A DNA stretch of 43,631 bases from Syntrophales bacterium (GTDB taxonomy: Bacteria; Desulfobacterota; Syntrophia; Syntrophales; UBA5619), in assembly GCA_030654195.1 (NCBI GenBank), contig JAURXV010000072.1, positions 1-43,631 of the forward strand, in the 5' to 3' direction. The notes below the pieces were generated by a model, which saw nothing but the letters and a program-made list of their open reading frames with translations, did no database searches and was not told the DNA's origin. Within the stretch, counting starts at the first letter, position 1. Each line of letters opens with the position of its first letter. The translations under genes were made by a program, and so were the position numbers. Shown here in pieces: positions 7,083-15,082 of the stretch.

Positions 7083-8569
7083 TGACGTCGCCCAAGATCC
7101 GGGTGCGGTTTGCGCCGTCGCCCACGGGGGAGCTCCATGTCGGCAATGCGCGGACGGCCCTTTTCAACTGGCTTTTCGCCCGCGGTTCGGGGGGGGCTTT
7201 CATCCTCCGCATCGAGGATACGGATCAAGCCCGAACGACCCCGGCCTTCGAGGAAAATCTTCTTGACGATCTCCACTGGCTGGGGATCGACTGGGACGAG
7301 GGGCCGGGGATCGGCGGCGCGTGGGGGCCCTATCGCCAGAGCGAACGGCTTGCGCTGTATCAGGACTGTTTGCAGAAACTGATCCTAAGTGACCGGGTCT
7401 ATCCCTGCTATTGCACCGAAGCGGAGTTGGAGGCCGAGCGGACGGACCTTGTTGTTAGACGGATGATGCCGCGCTACATGGGAAAATGCCGGTGTCTGAC
7501 GGAATCGGAGAGGAGACGACTGGGGGCGGAAGGCCGTGTTCCCGTCTGGCGCTTCCGCGTAGAGGAGGGGCCGATCCGCTTCGACGACCTCATCCGCGGT
7601 TCGATGGCATTTCAAGGGGAGGCCATCGGCGATTTTGTCATCGTCCGTTCGAGCGGGATGCCGTCTTACAATTTCGCCGTCGTGATTGACGATCATTTCA
7701 TGGAGATCAGCCACGTCATCCGCGGGGAGGACCACCTCTCCAACACGGCGACGCAGATCCTTCTCTTCCGGGCGCTTGGCTGGGAACCGCCTCTCTTTGC
7801 CCACCACGCACTGATTACGGGAGATGATCATGCCAAGTTGAGCAAGCGGCATGGCGCCGTTTCCGTCCGGGAGTTCCGCTGGCGGGGGATCCTGCCGGAG
7901 GTTCTCCTCAATTACCTGGCCCTTCTGGGCGGCTCTTTCAGCGGCGTCCAGGAGATTCGCACTGCCCATGAGCTCTGCCGGCTCTTTTCCCTGAACCGAA
8001 CGGGGCGGGGGGGCGCGGTATTCGACGAGGAGAAACTTCTGTGGCTGAACAGGGCTTATATACGGCGGTACGAAACGGAGAACCTTGCCGATAAGTTGAT
8101 CCCCTTTGTCCGTGCGGCCGGTTACGACGCCCTTCTTCGGGAACGCAACCGTCTGGAGGGAATCGTCGCCGCCGTCCAGGATAACCTGATGACCCTTGCC
8201 GACATCGGCGGGTTCCTTGACCTCTTTGCGGACGAACGTTACCGGATCGGGGAGGATGCGGCGGCGATCATCCTTGGGGCGGAGGCGCGGAAAGCCCTCC
8301 AGATCCTCCGTGATGAGCTCTTTCTGTTAACCCGGAATTGCAGCGGGGATTCCGGAACGGCGCCGTTGGAAGGCGCCATGAACCAGACGATCTTCCGTAA
8401 CCTTGTTCACGCGGTTTCCGAGAAGACCGGTCTCCGGGGAAAAAAACTCTATATGCCGATCCGGGCGGCCGTGACGGGCCGTCTCCACGGTCCCGAACTC
8501 GATCGGGTCTTTGCCCTCCTCGGCACGGATTCTCTTTTGAAACGGCTGGAAAGAGCCCTCGCCCTCTAA
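7082..8569 (+). CDS. gltX: glutamate--tRNA ligase
   Basis: A 495-residue class I aminoacyl-tRNA synthetase. The HIGH-type motif is HVGN in PSPTGELHVGNART (residues 13-26), and the KMSKS-type motif is KLSKRHG near residue 255. A zinc site is visible as CYC, then 24 residues, then CRC; the last ligand, histidine in E. coli GluRS, is cysteine here. The anticodon-binding helical domain fills the C-terminus. Whether it is discriminating or also charges tRNA(Gln) cannot be told from this sequence. It overlaps ispF by one base and ends the CarD-to-gltX block. Confidence 0.96.
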   Translation: MTSPKIRVRFAPSPTGELHVGNARTALFNWLFARGSGGAFILRIEDTDQARTTPAFEENLLDDLHWLGIDWDEGPGIGGAWGPYRQSERLALYQDCLQKLILSDRVYPCYCTEAELEAERTDLVVRRMMPRYMGKCRCLTESERRRLGAEGRVPVWRFRVEEGPIRFDDLIRGSMAFQGEAIGDFVIVRSSGMPSYNFAVVIDDHFMEISHVIRGEDHLSNTATQILLFRALGWEPPLFAHHALITGDDHAKLSKRHGAVSVREFRWRGILPEVLLNYLALLGGSFSGVQEIRTAHELCRLFSLNRTGRGGAVFDEEKLLWLNRAYIRRYETENLADKLIPFVRAAGYDALLRERNRLEGIVAAVQDNLMTLADIGGFLDLFADERYRIGEDAAAIILGAEARKALQILRDELFLLTRNCSGDSGTAPLEGAMNQTIFRNLVHAVSEKTGLRGKKLYMPIRAAVTGRLHGPELDRVFALLGTDSLLKRLERALAL

Positions 8570-8687
8570 TCGATACGCCTGGAACTTATTGCGCAGGGAC
8601 CTCCTCCCTGAAAAACGGTGTGTGCCCGGACCTTTTTCCGCTGCTTGCTGAAAAGGGCGCCGCCCCCGCGTATACAGATATTCCATC

Positions 8688-8717
8688 TTGACCGGGACTG
8701 CCTTGGTGAGATATAAA
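8688..8717 (+). promoter_or_regulatory. sigma70-like promoter for pgk-truA-rfbD
   Basis: TTGACC at 8688-8693 and TATAAA at 8712-8717 are 18 bases apart; each matches five of six consensus positions. It sits about 75 bases before the pgk start in a 223-base gap after gltX. The gap also has a small hairpin (CAGGGA/TCCCTG, 8594-8610) without a T-tract. Confidence 0.6.
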
Positions 8718-8792
8718 CTACGCGTTATCCTTGGTCCGACTTTTTCAAAAGAATGGATCGCAACCTGCCCACACGAATCTATAGGAGGAGCC

Positions 8793-10019
8793 ATGAAATT
8801 CATCGATGAGATTGACATTCATCAGAAAAAGGTATTGTTCCGGTTCGATTTCAACGTTCCCCTCGACAGCTCCCTGAACATCACGGACGATACGCGGATC
8901 AGGGCGGTCCTGCCATCGATCAACTATGCCCTCGATGAAAAGGCCCGCGTGATCATCATGTCCCATCTCGGTCGGCCAAAGGGCAAGGCGGTATCGGAGA
9001 TGAGCCTTGCCCCGGTGGCGAAACGCCTCTCCCGGCTTCTGGGAAAAGATGTCCCGTTGGCCCCGGACTGCATCGGTGAGGAGGTCCGGAAGATGGTCGA
9101 TGCGCTGAAACCCGAATGCATCCTCCTCCTCGAGAATCTCCGTTTCCACCGGGAGGAGGAGAAGAACGACGAAGCCTTCGCTGCCGAACTGGCCCGTATC
9201 GCGGATGTCTATATCGATGATGCCTTCGGCAACGCCCATCGCGTCCACGCCTCAAACGTGGGGATCACCCGCTTTGTTCCGGTGTGCGCCGCCGGCTTCC
9301 TCGTCAAGCGGGAGCTCAGTTATTTCAAGAAGGCCCTGGACAAGCCGGCACGGCCGTTCGTTGCGATCGTCGGAGGGTCAAAGGTCTCCGGGAAACTGGA
9401 AGCGGTCGCCAATCTGATCCGAAAGGTCGACAAGATGATCGTCGGCGGCGGGATGGCCTTTACCTTCCTCAAGGCGCTCGGATACGACGTCGGGAAATCC
9501 CTGGTCGAGGATGACCTGCTCGACAAGGCGACAGAGGTCATGAAGACGGCCAGGGAATTCGGGGTCAAGTTCTATCTGCCGATCGACTGTGTAATTGCCG
9601 AAAACAGGGATGCCGCCGCCGATACCAAGATCGTGCCCGTTCAGGAGATGGATCCCCATTGGATGGGCCTCGACATCGGTCCGGCGACGATAACCCTTTT
9701 CACCGAGGTGTTGGGAAACGCCAAAACCATTGTCTGGAATGGTCCGATGGGGGTGTACGAGATCGACGCCTTCAGCCGGGGGACGGCGGCTCTGGCTCAT
9801 GCTGTGGCGAACTCCTATGCCCTGACCATCGTCGGCGGCGGGGATACGGATGTGGCGATCCATCAGACCGGGGAGAGCGACAAAATTACCTACATCTCGA
9901 CGGGCGGCGGCGCCTCCCTGGAGCTCCTGGAGGGCAAGGTCCTGCCGGCTGTGGCCGCGCTGGATCGCTGCGGGGATGAGACAGGCCTCCCTTCCTCTTC
10001 CGTCTCGGCCAAATCGTGA
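8793..10019 (+). CDS. pgk: phosphoglycerate kinase
   Basis: A 408-residue glycolytic/gluconeogenic kinase that transfers phosphate between 1,3-bisphosphoglycerate and ADP. N-terminal substrate-binding motifs RFDFNVPLD and SHLGRPKG, the hinge region and the C-terminal nucleotide-binding GGGDTDVA are all present, and length is normal. The ATG at 8793 follows AGGAGGAG at the ideal distance; the open frame upstream has no conserved sequence. A promoter lies about 75 bases upstream. truA starts 9 bases downstream, so the two are probably in one transcript. Confidence 0.97.
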   Translation: MKFIDEIDIHQKKVLFRFDFNVPLDSSLNITDDTRIRAVLPSINYALDEKARVIIMSHLGRPKGKAVSEMSLAPVAKRLSRLLGKDVPLAPDCIGEEVRKMVDALKPECILLLENLRFHREEEKNDEAFAAELARIADVYIDDAFGNAHRVHASNVGITRFVPVCAAGFLVKRELSYFKKALDKPARPFVAIVGGSKVSGKLEAVANLIRKVDKMIVGGGMAFTFLKALGYDVGKSLVEDDLLDKATEVMKTAREFGVKFYLPIDCVIAENRDAAADTKIVPVQEMDPHWMGLDIGPATITLFTEVLGNAKTIVWNGPMGVYEIDAFSRGTAALAHAVANSYALTIVGGGDTDVAIHQTGESDKITYISTGGGASLELLEGKVLPAVAALDRCGDETGLPSSSVSAKS

Positions 10020-10028
10020 AGCGACGCC

Positions 10029-10769
10029 ATGAGAAATATCCGACTGGTCATCGAATATGACGGGACCGCATATTGCGGCTGGCAGCGCCAGGAAAACGGG
10101 CTTTCCATCCAGCAGCTTCTTGAGGAGTCCATAGGACGGATGACCGGCGAGGTGATCCGGGTCATCGGTTCGGGAAGGACGGATGCGGGGGTGCATGCCC
10201 TCCGCCAGGTTGCCCATTTTCATACCGCCTCCCTGCTCGGCGAGAGAAACTTTCTGATGGGGATCAACAGCCTTCTCCCGACGGACATCGTTGTCCGTGA
10301 GGTCCGGGAGGTCGATCCCTCCTTCCACGCCCGCTTCTCCGTGAAGAGCAAGGTTTACCTGTACCGGATCTGCAACCGTCCGGTCCGGCCGACCCTGGAA
10401 CGGCATTACGCCTGGTTCGTCTGGGAACCCCTGTCGCTTTCAAAGATCAACGGGGTGCTGGATCTTTTCCTCGGGAGGCATGATTTTTCCTCGTTCTGTT
10501 CAACACACACGGACAGCCCGGACCACATCCGGACGATTCTCGACATCGTCGTCGTGAAGGATGGCGCGGATATGATCAATATTTTCGTGGAAGCCGACGG
10601 TTTCTTGAGGTATATGGTCAGAACGATCGTCGGCGCGCTGGTCGATGTCGGCCGGGGAAAATGCTCCCGGGAAGAGGTGGCCGAAATTCTGATGGCAGGG
10701 GATCGCAGAAGGGCGGGTCTTACGGCGCCGCCCCACGGACTGTTTTTAAAGGACGTGAAATACGGATGA
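10029..10769 (+). CDS. truA: tRNA pseudouridine(38-40) synthase
   Basis: TruA converts uridines 38-40 in the anticodon arm to pseudouridine. The 246-residue product has the EYDGTAYCGWQRQ motif at the N-terminus and the catalytic aspartate in GSGRTDAGVHA near residue 52. The RTIVGALVDVGRGK motif near residue 200 is also typical. Length and domain layout are those of the family. Its stop overlaps the rfbD start in an ATGA arrangement. Confidence 0.96.
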   Translation: MRNIRLVIEYDGTAYCGWQRQENGLSIQQLLEESIGRMTGEVIRVIGSGRTDAGVHALRQVAHFHTASLLGERNFLMGINSLLPTDIVVREVREVDPSFHARFSVKSKVYLYRICNRPVRPTLERHYAWFVWEPLSLSKINGVLDLFLGRHDFSSFCSTHTDSPDHIRTILDIVVVKDGADMINIFVEADGFLRYMVRTIVGALVDVGRGKCSREEVAEILMAGDRRRAGLTAPPHGLFLKDVKYG

Positions 10770-11665
10770 AGATACTTGTTTTGGGACACAAGGGAATGCT
10801 GGGAAGCGATCTGATGCTCCGCCTGGCGGCGGCTCATGACGTGACGGGAATCGACATCGGCGACTTCGACATCACGGCGGGGGATGACTGTGCGCGTGTG
10901 ATCGCGGAATGTTCGCCGGAGGTCGTCATCAATGCGGCCGCCTATACCAATGTGGACGGTTGTGAGGCGGATCGGGAGCGCTGTTTTGACGTCAATGCCG
11001 GCGGTGTGAAGAACATTGCGTTGGCCTGCCGGGGGAGGGGGATACGGATCGTCCATTTCAGCACCGATTACATCTTCGACGGCCGGAAAGAGACCCCGTA
11101 TGTGGAGGCGGACCCGCCGGCGCCGCTGAATGTTTACGGGGCTTCGAAATTGGAAGGAGAGCGTTTTCTTGAGGCTTTTTCCGACCACTGGCTTCTGATC
11201 CGGACGGCCTGGCTCTACGGCCGGAACGGCAAGAATTTTGTGAAAACCATCCTGGAGAAGTCATCCGCTGTGAAGACCATCGATGTGGTAGATGATCAGA
11301 TCGGCGCCCCTACCTATTCCTGGGATCTCGCCGCCGCCGTCCAGCTCCTTATCGAGGGGGGACAGGAGGGCGTCTATCATCTGACCAACCGTGGTCACTG
11401 CAGTTGGTATGAATTTGCGTGCAAAATATTGATGTACGCGGGGAAAACCGATGTAACCGTGAGACCGATCCGCTCTCAAGGTTTGGCGCGGACCGCGGCC
11501 CGACCCGCCTGGAGCGTCCTCAGCTCCCGGAAGTTCTCGGAAGAAACCGGAAAAACCATGAGATTCTGGCAGATCGCGCTGCAGGATTACCTTACGTCTG
11601 TCGGGTTGCCGCAAATAGAAGCGGGCGAGGAAAGTGACCCGTTTACGCGAATAAAATCAATTTGA
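10766..11665 (+). CDS. rfbD: dTDP-4-dehydrorhamnose reductase
   Basis: A 299-residue short-chain dehydrogenase of the RmlD type, which reduces dTDP-4-keto-L-rhamnose to dTDP-L-rhamnose for surface polysaccharide. It has the nucleotide-binding GHKGMLGSDL motif at residues 7-16, AAAYTNVDGCE, the STDYIFDG segment with catalytic Ser/Thr, and YGASKLEGE (YxxxK). The start ATG overlaps the truA stop. No other rhamnose genes are in the window, so the rest of the pathway must be elsewhere. Related sugar-nucleotide reductases cannot be fully excluded. Confidence 0.92.
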   Translation: MKILVLGHKGMLGSDLMLRLAAAHDVTGIDIGDFDITAGDDCARVIAECSPEVVINAAAYTNVDGCEADRERCFDVNAGGVKNIALACRGRGIRIVHFSTDYIFDGRKETPYVEADPPAPLNVYGASKLEGERFLEAFSDHWLLIRTAWLYGRNGKNFVKTILEKSSAVKTIDVVDDQIGAPTYSWDLAAAVQLLIEGGQEGVYHLTNRGHCSWYEFACKILMYAGKTDVTVRPIRSQGLARTAARPAWSVLSSRKFSEETGKTMRFWQIALQDYLTSVGLPQIEAGEESDPFTRIKSI

Positions 11666-11672
11666 ATTGGTC

Positions 11673-11701
11673 TTGACACCTTGGGGTGAATCCCGTATAT
11701 T
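11673..11701 (+). promoter_or_regulatory. strong sigma70-like promoter for the envelope gene block
   Basis: A perfect TTGACA at 11673-11678 and TATATT (five of six) at 11696-11701 are separated by 17 bases. It lies just after rfbD and about 140 bases before the start of the FlgT-N-like gene. Of the candidates in the window it is one of the two best. Confidence 0.65.
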
Positions 11702-11843
11702 TGCCCCGGTTCTATTTCACGACAGGTTATTCGGACGGCGGTTTTTGGATGACGTCGGGCTGGTGGGCGTTCCGTTTTCATGGAGATGATGCAGTGAGGG
11801 AATATTGCCGCATTTCGACGATCAGGATAAATGGGTTAAACAA

Positions 11844-12947
11844 ATGAAAAAAATGGTCATTTTTGCGGTTCTCGCGAGTCTGCTGTGCTGGGTTCCGACG
11901 GTTTCCGCCCAGACAAAGATCCGTGCGGAAGGGATGGCGGTCATCCTGAACAACCGGGTGGACATTGCCAAGGAGAAGGCCCTGGATGGTGCGTTGCGCA
12001 GCGCCGTGGAAAAAGTGGTGGGGGTTATGGTTTCCAGCACCTCGGAGGTGGAAAATTTCCAGCTCAAGCTGGACCGGATCCTCTCCGAATCCAAGGGATT
12101 CATCAGCAACTACAAGATCATCTCAGAGAAACGGCAGGGTGACCAATTCGAGGTGGTTGTCGAGGCCGAGGTGGGCCGGGAGCGCCTGAAGGATCGCCTG
12201 GAGGCAATCAACCTGATCATTGCCCGCAAGGCAAAGCCGCGCATTATGCTGCTGTTTACGGAACGGGCCCAGAAGGACGCCGTGGCCGAGGCGGCCATGT
12301 CCAGATATTTCATGGGAAAAGGATTCAAACTGATCGATGCGGAGCTCCTCCGGAGGCAGGGGGGCGGAAATCTGCCGCTGGATCCGAAGGCGGTGAGCCG
12401 AATGGCCGGACAATACGGCGCAGAGATCGTCATGATCGGCGCGGTTGACGCCGCAACCACCTCCTTCAATGTCGGCGGCATTGAGATGCACAGCAACAAG
12501 GTGACGGTTTCCATCAAGGTGATTAATGGCGATACGGGAGAGGTCATTACGACGGACAGCAGGGGTGCATCAGCACCCGGGATGAAGGGCGACCTGAAGA
12601 AGATTACGGAAGAGGCTGCCGAGAAGCTTGCCCGCAAGATGATGGAAGAGGTTCTGGAGAAGTGGTCCTCGGAACTGACCAATACGGTGACGGTCAAGCT
12701 GGTCGTTTCGGGACTCGATTCATATGAAACGCTCCAGCAGTTCAAGGATCTTCTCGCCACGGAAGTGAAGGGATTCAAGGAGGTGCAGCAACGGGCCTAC
12801 CGCCAGGGAGAGGCGGAACTGGACGTGGAGATCCGCGGAAACAGCCGTAGTCTGGCGGACGATCTGATGGCCATGACCTTGAATCAGAAAAAAGTGAAGA
12901 TCCTGGGAATTACCGCCAACCGGGTGGATGCGGGGGTTCAGCCTTGA
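11844..12947 (+). CDS. secreted protein with FlgT N-terminal-like domain
   Basis: A 367-residue exported protein: a signal peptide (MKKMVIFAVLASLLCWVP, cleavage near VSAQ, residue 23) leads into a domain resembling the N-terminal part of flagellar assembly protein T (AEGMAVILNNRVDIAKEKAL, then EVENFQLKLDRILSES). The middle region (about 130-250, with PRIMLLFTERAQKDA) looks like a CsgG/GNA1162-type alpha/beta fold, and the C-terminus resembles a second small domain of unknown role. The ATG at 11844 is preferred because it starts the signal peptide, although its Shine-Dalgarno sequence is poor; a TTG at 11805 is the alternative. No flagellar genes are nearby, so a flagellar role is not implied. 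Confidence 0.75.
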   Translation: MKKMVIFAVLASLLCWVPTVSAQTKIRAEGMAVILNNRVDIAKEKALDGALRSAVEKVVGVMVSSTSEVENFQLKLDRILSESKGFISNYKIISEKRQGDQFEVVVEAEVGRERLKDRLEAINLIIARKAKPRIMLLFTERAQKDAVAEAAMSRYFMGKGFKLIDAELLRRQGGGNLPLDPKAVSRMAGQYGAEIVMIGAVDAATTSFNVGGIEMHSNKVTVSIKVINGDTGEVITTDSRGASAPGMKGDLKKITEEAAEKLARKMMEEVLEKWSSELTNTVTVKLVVSGLDSYETLQQFKDLLATEVKGFKEVQQRAYRQGEAELDVEIRGNSRSLADDLMAMTLNQKKVKILGITANRVDAGVQP

Positions 12948-13039
12948 GCCGCCCGAAGGCGGGAGATTGATGCCGTGTCGGATAGAGAGACGGGCACGAA
13001 TTGATAATAATACCATTTCGGGGAAGATTGGAGGAAGTG

Positions 13040-15028
13040 ATGGAAAAGCATAATTTTCGGATTTTGCTGGTCGGTATTGCGGTTCTCATCCTGATTTACG
13101 GCTGCGGCGTTAGTGAAAACTACAAGATGGGTCAGGATCTGATGAACCAGAACCGGTGGGATGAGGCCATCGGTTACTTTGAAACGGCGGTCAAAGAGGA
13201 TCCGGCGAACACGGAATACAAGACTTCCCTCCTTAATGCGCGTCAGCAGGCGGCAAAAATCCACCTCGAAAAGGCGAAACGGGCCCTCAGCAACGCACCC
13301 GCGAGGAATCTGCGCGCGCTGGATGCAATCGTCAAAGAGAGAGACCTCGCCTTGAACCTCGACCCCGGGAATCCGGAGATCAGAAGCTTTAATGATCAGC
13401 TCCAGGGAAAGATTGCAGCCTTGCGGACGGAGGTCAAGGCCCTCTACGATAAGGCGGAAGCCGACATCTTGAAGGAGGATTGGCTTGCCGCCGTGACGAA
13501 GCTGCGGCAGGTCAATCAGATCTATACCGGGTATGAAGATGCGGGAAGCAAGCTCGCCCGTGCGGAACAGGAAGGGGCGAAGGTCCTCTATCAGCAGGGT
13601 ATCGAGCTCGGAAAACAGGAAGACTGGAAGATGGCGGCCCAGGCCTTCAAGACCGCCACAGAAATCAATCCCAAGTATCTGGACGTCGCCCGGCAGTATG
13701 AGCAGGCCAAATCCCGGGACAATGTCGATTACGCCGTCAACGAGTCGATCAAGGCGGAAAAGGCGCAGAAATGGGAGCGGGCGATCCTGCTTGCAGAAAA
13801 GGCCGCCGACTACCAGCCGGATAACCGGGAGCTGCTCGCAAGATTGGACTCCCTCAAAGTCAATGTTGCACAGGGCTACTTCGATGATGCCGTGAAGCAG
13901 GCCAATCAGAGCCGGCTGTATGATGCGATGAGAAAAATCGAGCTCGTCAAGAGCTACAGCCCGTCCCTCCAGACGGATCCCATATTCAAGGAATTCATCA
14001 AGAATTTCTGTGCGAAGCTGATGGAGCGGGCGCAGAAATACGGTGAAAATGAGCAGTGGGGCAACGCGCTGCTCTGGTATCAAAAGGTGGAGATACTTTC
14101 ACCGAACTATCCGGAACTGTTCCAGAAACTATTAGAGACGCGGGATCACATCAACAAGCGGATCAAAAAGTCGATCGCCGTTTTCGATTTTTCCAGCCCC
14201 AGCAACAACAAGGATGCGGGGAAAATCGCGGCGAACAAGCTGATCACCTACCTCCACAAGAATGCCAGCGGGGATCTCCGGATCATCGAACGGGAAAACC
14301 TCCAGTCGATCCTCCGGGAAATGCAGCTCGGCCAGACGGGCCTTGTGGATATCAAGGCAGCGCAGAACGTGGGTAAGATGAGGGGGATCGACACCTTCAT
14401 CATGGGGGATGTCCTCCACTTCACCGCCAAGACGACCGACACCCCGAGTATCAGCCAGGTCAAGGTGCTGGTCGATGAAGAGAACGTCCGCAATCCCGAT
14501 TTTTCCGACTGGCTCATCATGCATCCGAAGCCGTCGACGGAGGAGTTCAAGTCGGCGCCGCCCCGGACGGTCAAGAAACGAAACTACCAGTTTATCTCCT
14601 ACAAGCAGGGATCGGCAAAGATCAACGCGATGCTGGAGATATCCTACAAATTGGTCGATACTTCGACGGGAGAGAACATCGTCACGAACACCGTCTCCGG
14701 AAAACTGCTCAAGGAGGACAAGTATCAGGACGGCGTGCCGGTTGCCAATATCGTCCATGACCCGCTGGAACTCCCGACCGATGAAGAGGTCCTCGATGAG
14801 CTGACGAACGCCAAGGTGTCGGAGATGGGACAGAGCGTCCTCAAAAATTATCAGAGCCTGGAGGTGGCCTACTTCAACGAGGCCCAGCAGCAGCAGAAGC
14901 GCAGAAACATCGAACAGGCCGTGGAAAAGTACATCGACGCGATCTACGATGAAAAATTGAAGGGGATTTCGACGCCCGTTTCGCAGAAATCCATTGAATC
15001 CATTGATAAACTGATTCAGGATCTGTAA
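13040..15028 (+). CDS. TPR lipoprotein with C-terminal CsgG-like domain
   Basis: A 662-residue lipoprotein. The signal anchor ends in LIYGC with the lipidated cysteine near residue 21. Residues 25-370 are a helical array of TPR-like repeats (for example NRWDEAIGYFETAVKEDPAN and EDWKMAAQAFKTATEINP). Around residue 375 a CsgG-like domain begins (KSIAVFDFSS, then RIIERENLQSILREMQLG), matching the CsgG pattern of an ERENL helix followed by a gad/gid strand. CsgG forms the curli secretion pore; relatives such as LpoB instead regulate cell-wall synthases, so function is open. GGAGGA lies 4-5 bases before the ATG. The gene follows the FlgT-N-like gene by 92 bases. Confidence 0.8.
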   Translation: MEKHNFRILLVGIAVLILIYGCGVSENYKMGQDLMNQNRWDEAIGYFETAVKEDPANTEYKTSLLNARQQAAKIHLEKAKRALSNAPARNLRALDAIVKERDLALNLDPGNPEIRSFNDQLQGKIAALRTEVKALYDKAEADILKEDWLAAVTKLRQVNQIYTGYEDAGSKLARAEQEGAKVLYQQGIELGKQEDWKMAAQAFKTATEINPKYLDVARQYEQAKSRDNVDYAVNESIKAEKAQKWERAILLAEKAADYQPDNRELLARLDSLKVNVAQGYFDDAVKQANQSRLYDAMRKIELVKSYSPSLQTDPIFKEFIKNFCAKLMERAQKYGENEQWGNALLWYQKVEILSPNYPELFQKLLETRDHINKRIKKSIAVFDFSSPSNNKDAGKIAANKLITYLHKNASGDLRIIERENLQSILREMQLGQTGLVDIKAAQNVGKMRGIDTFIMGDVLHFTAKTTDTPSISQVKVLVDEENVRNPDFSDWLIMHPKPSTEEFKSAPPRTVKKRNYQFISYKQGSAKINAMLEISYKLVDTSTGENIVTNTVSGKLLKEDKYQDGVPVANIVHDPLELPTDEEVLDELTNAKVSEMGQSVLKNYQSLEVAYFNEAQQQQKRRNIEQAVEKYIDAIYDEKLKGISTPVSQKSIESIDKLIQDL

Positions 15029-15041
15029 AATCTGATGGTTT

Positions 15042-15067
15042 GCATCCCGCTGCCATCAGCGGGATGC
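15042..15067 (+). promoter_or_regulatory. perfect intergenic hairpin
   Basis: Arms GCATCCCGCTG and CAGCGGGATGC form an 11-base-pair GC-rich stem with a 4-base CCAT loop. It lies between two envelope genes and ends 3-4 bases before the ribosome-binding site (GGGAGGAA, 15071-15078) of the downstream gene. There is no T-tract, so it is not a classical terminator; an effect on mRNA stability or translation is possible. Confidence 0.6.
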
Positions 15068-15082
15068 CCCGGGAGGAAACCC

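Noticed and set aside
12938-14083. Minus-strand frame (381 codons) opposite the TPR-CsgG gene
   Set aside because: Shadow of a strongly supported gene; no start signal and no family resemblance.
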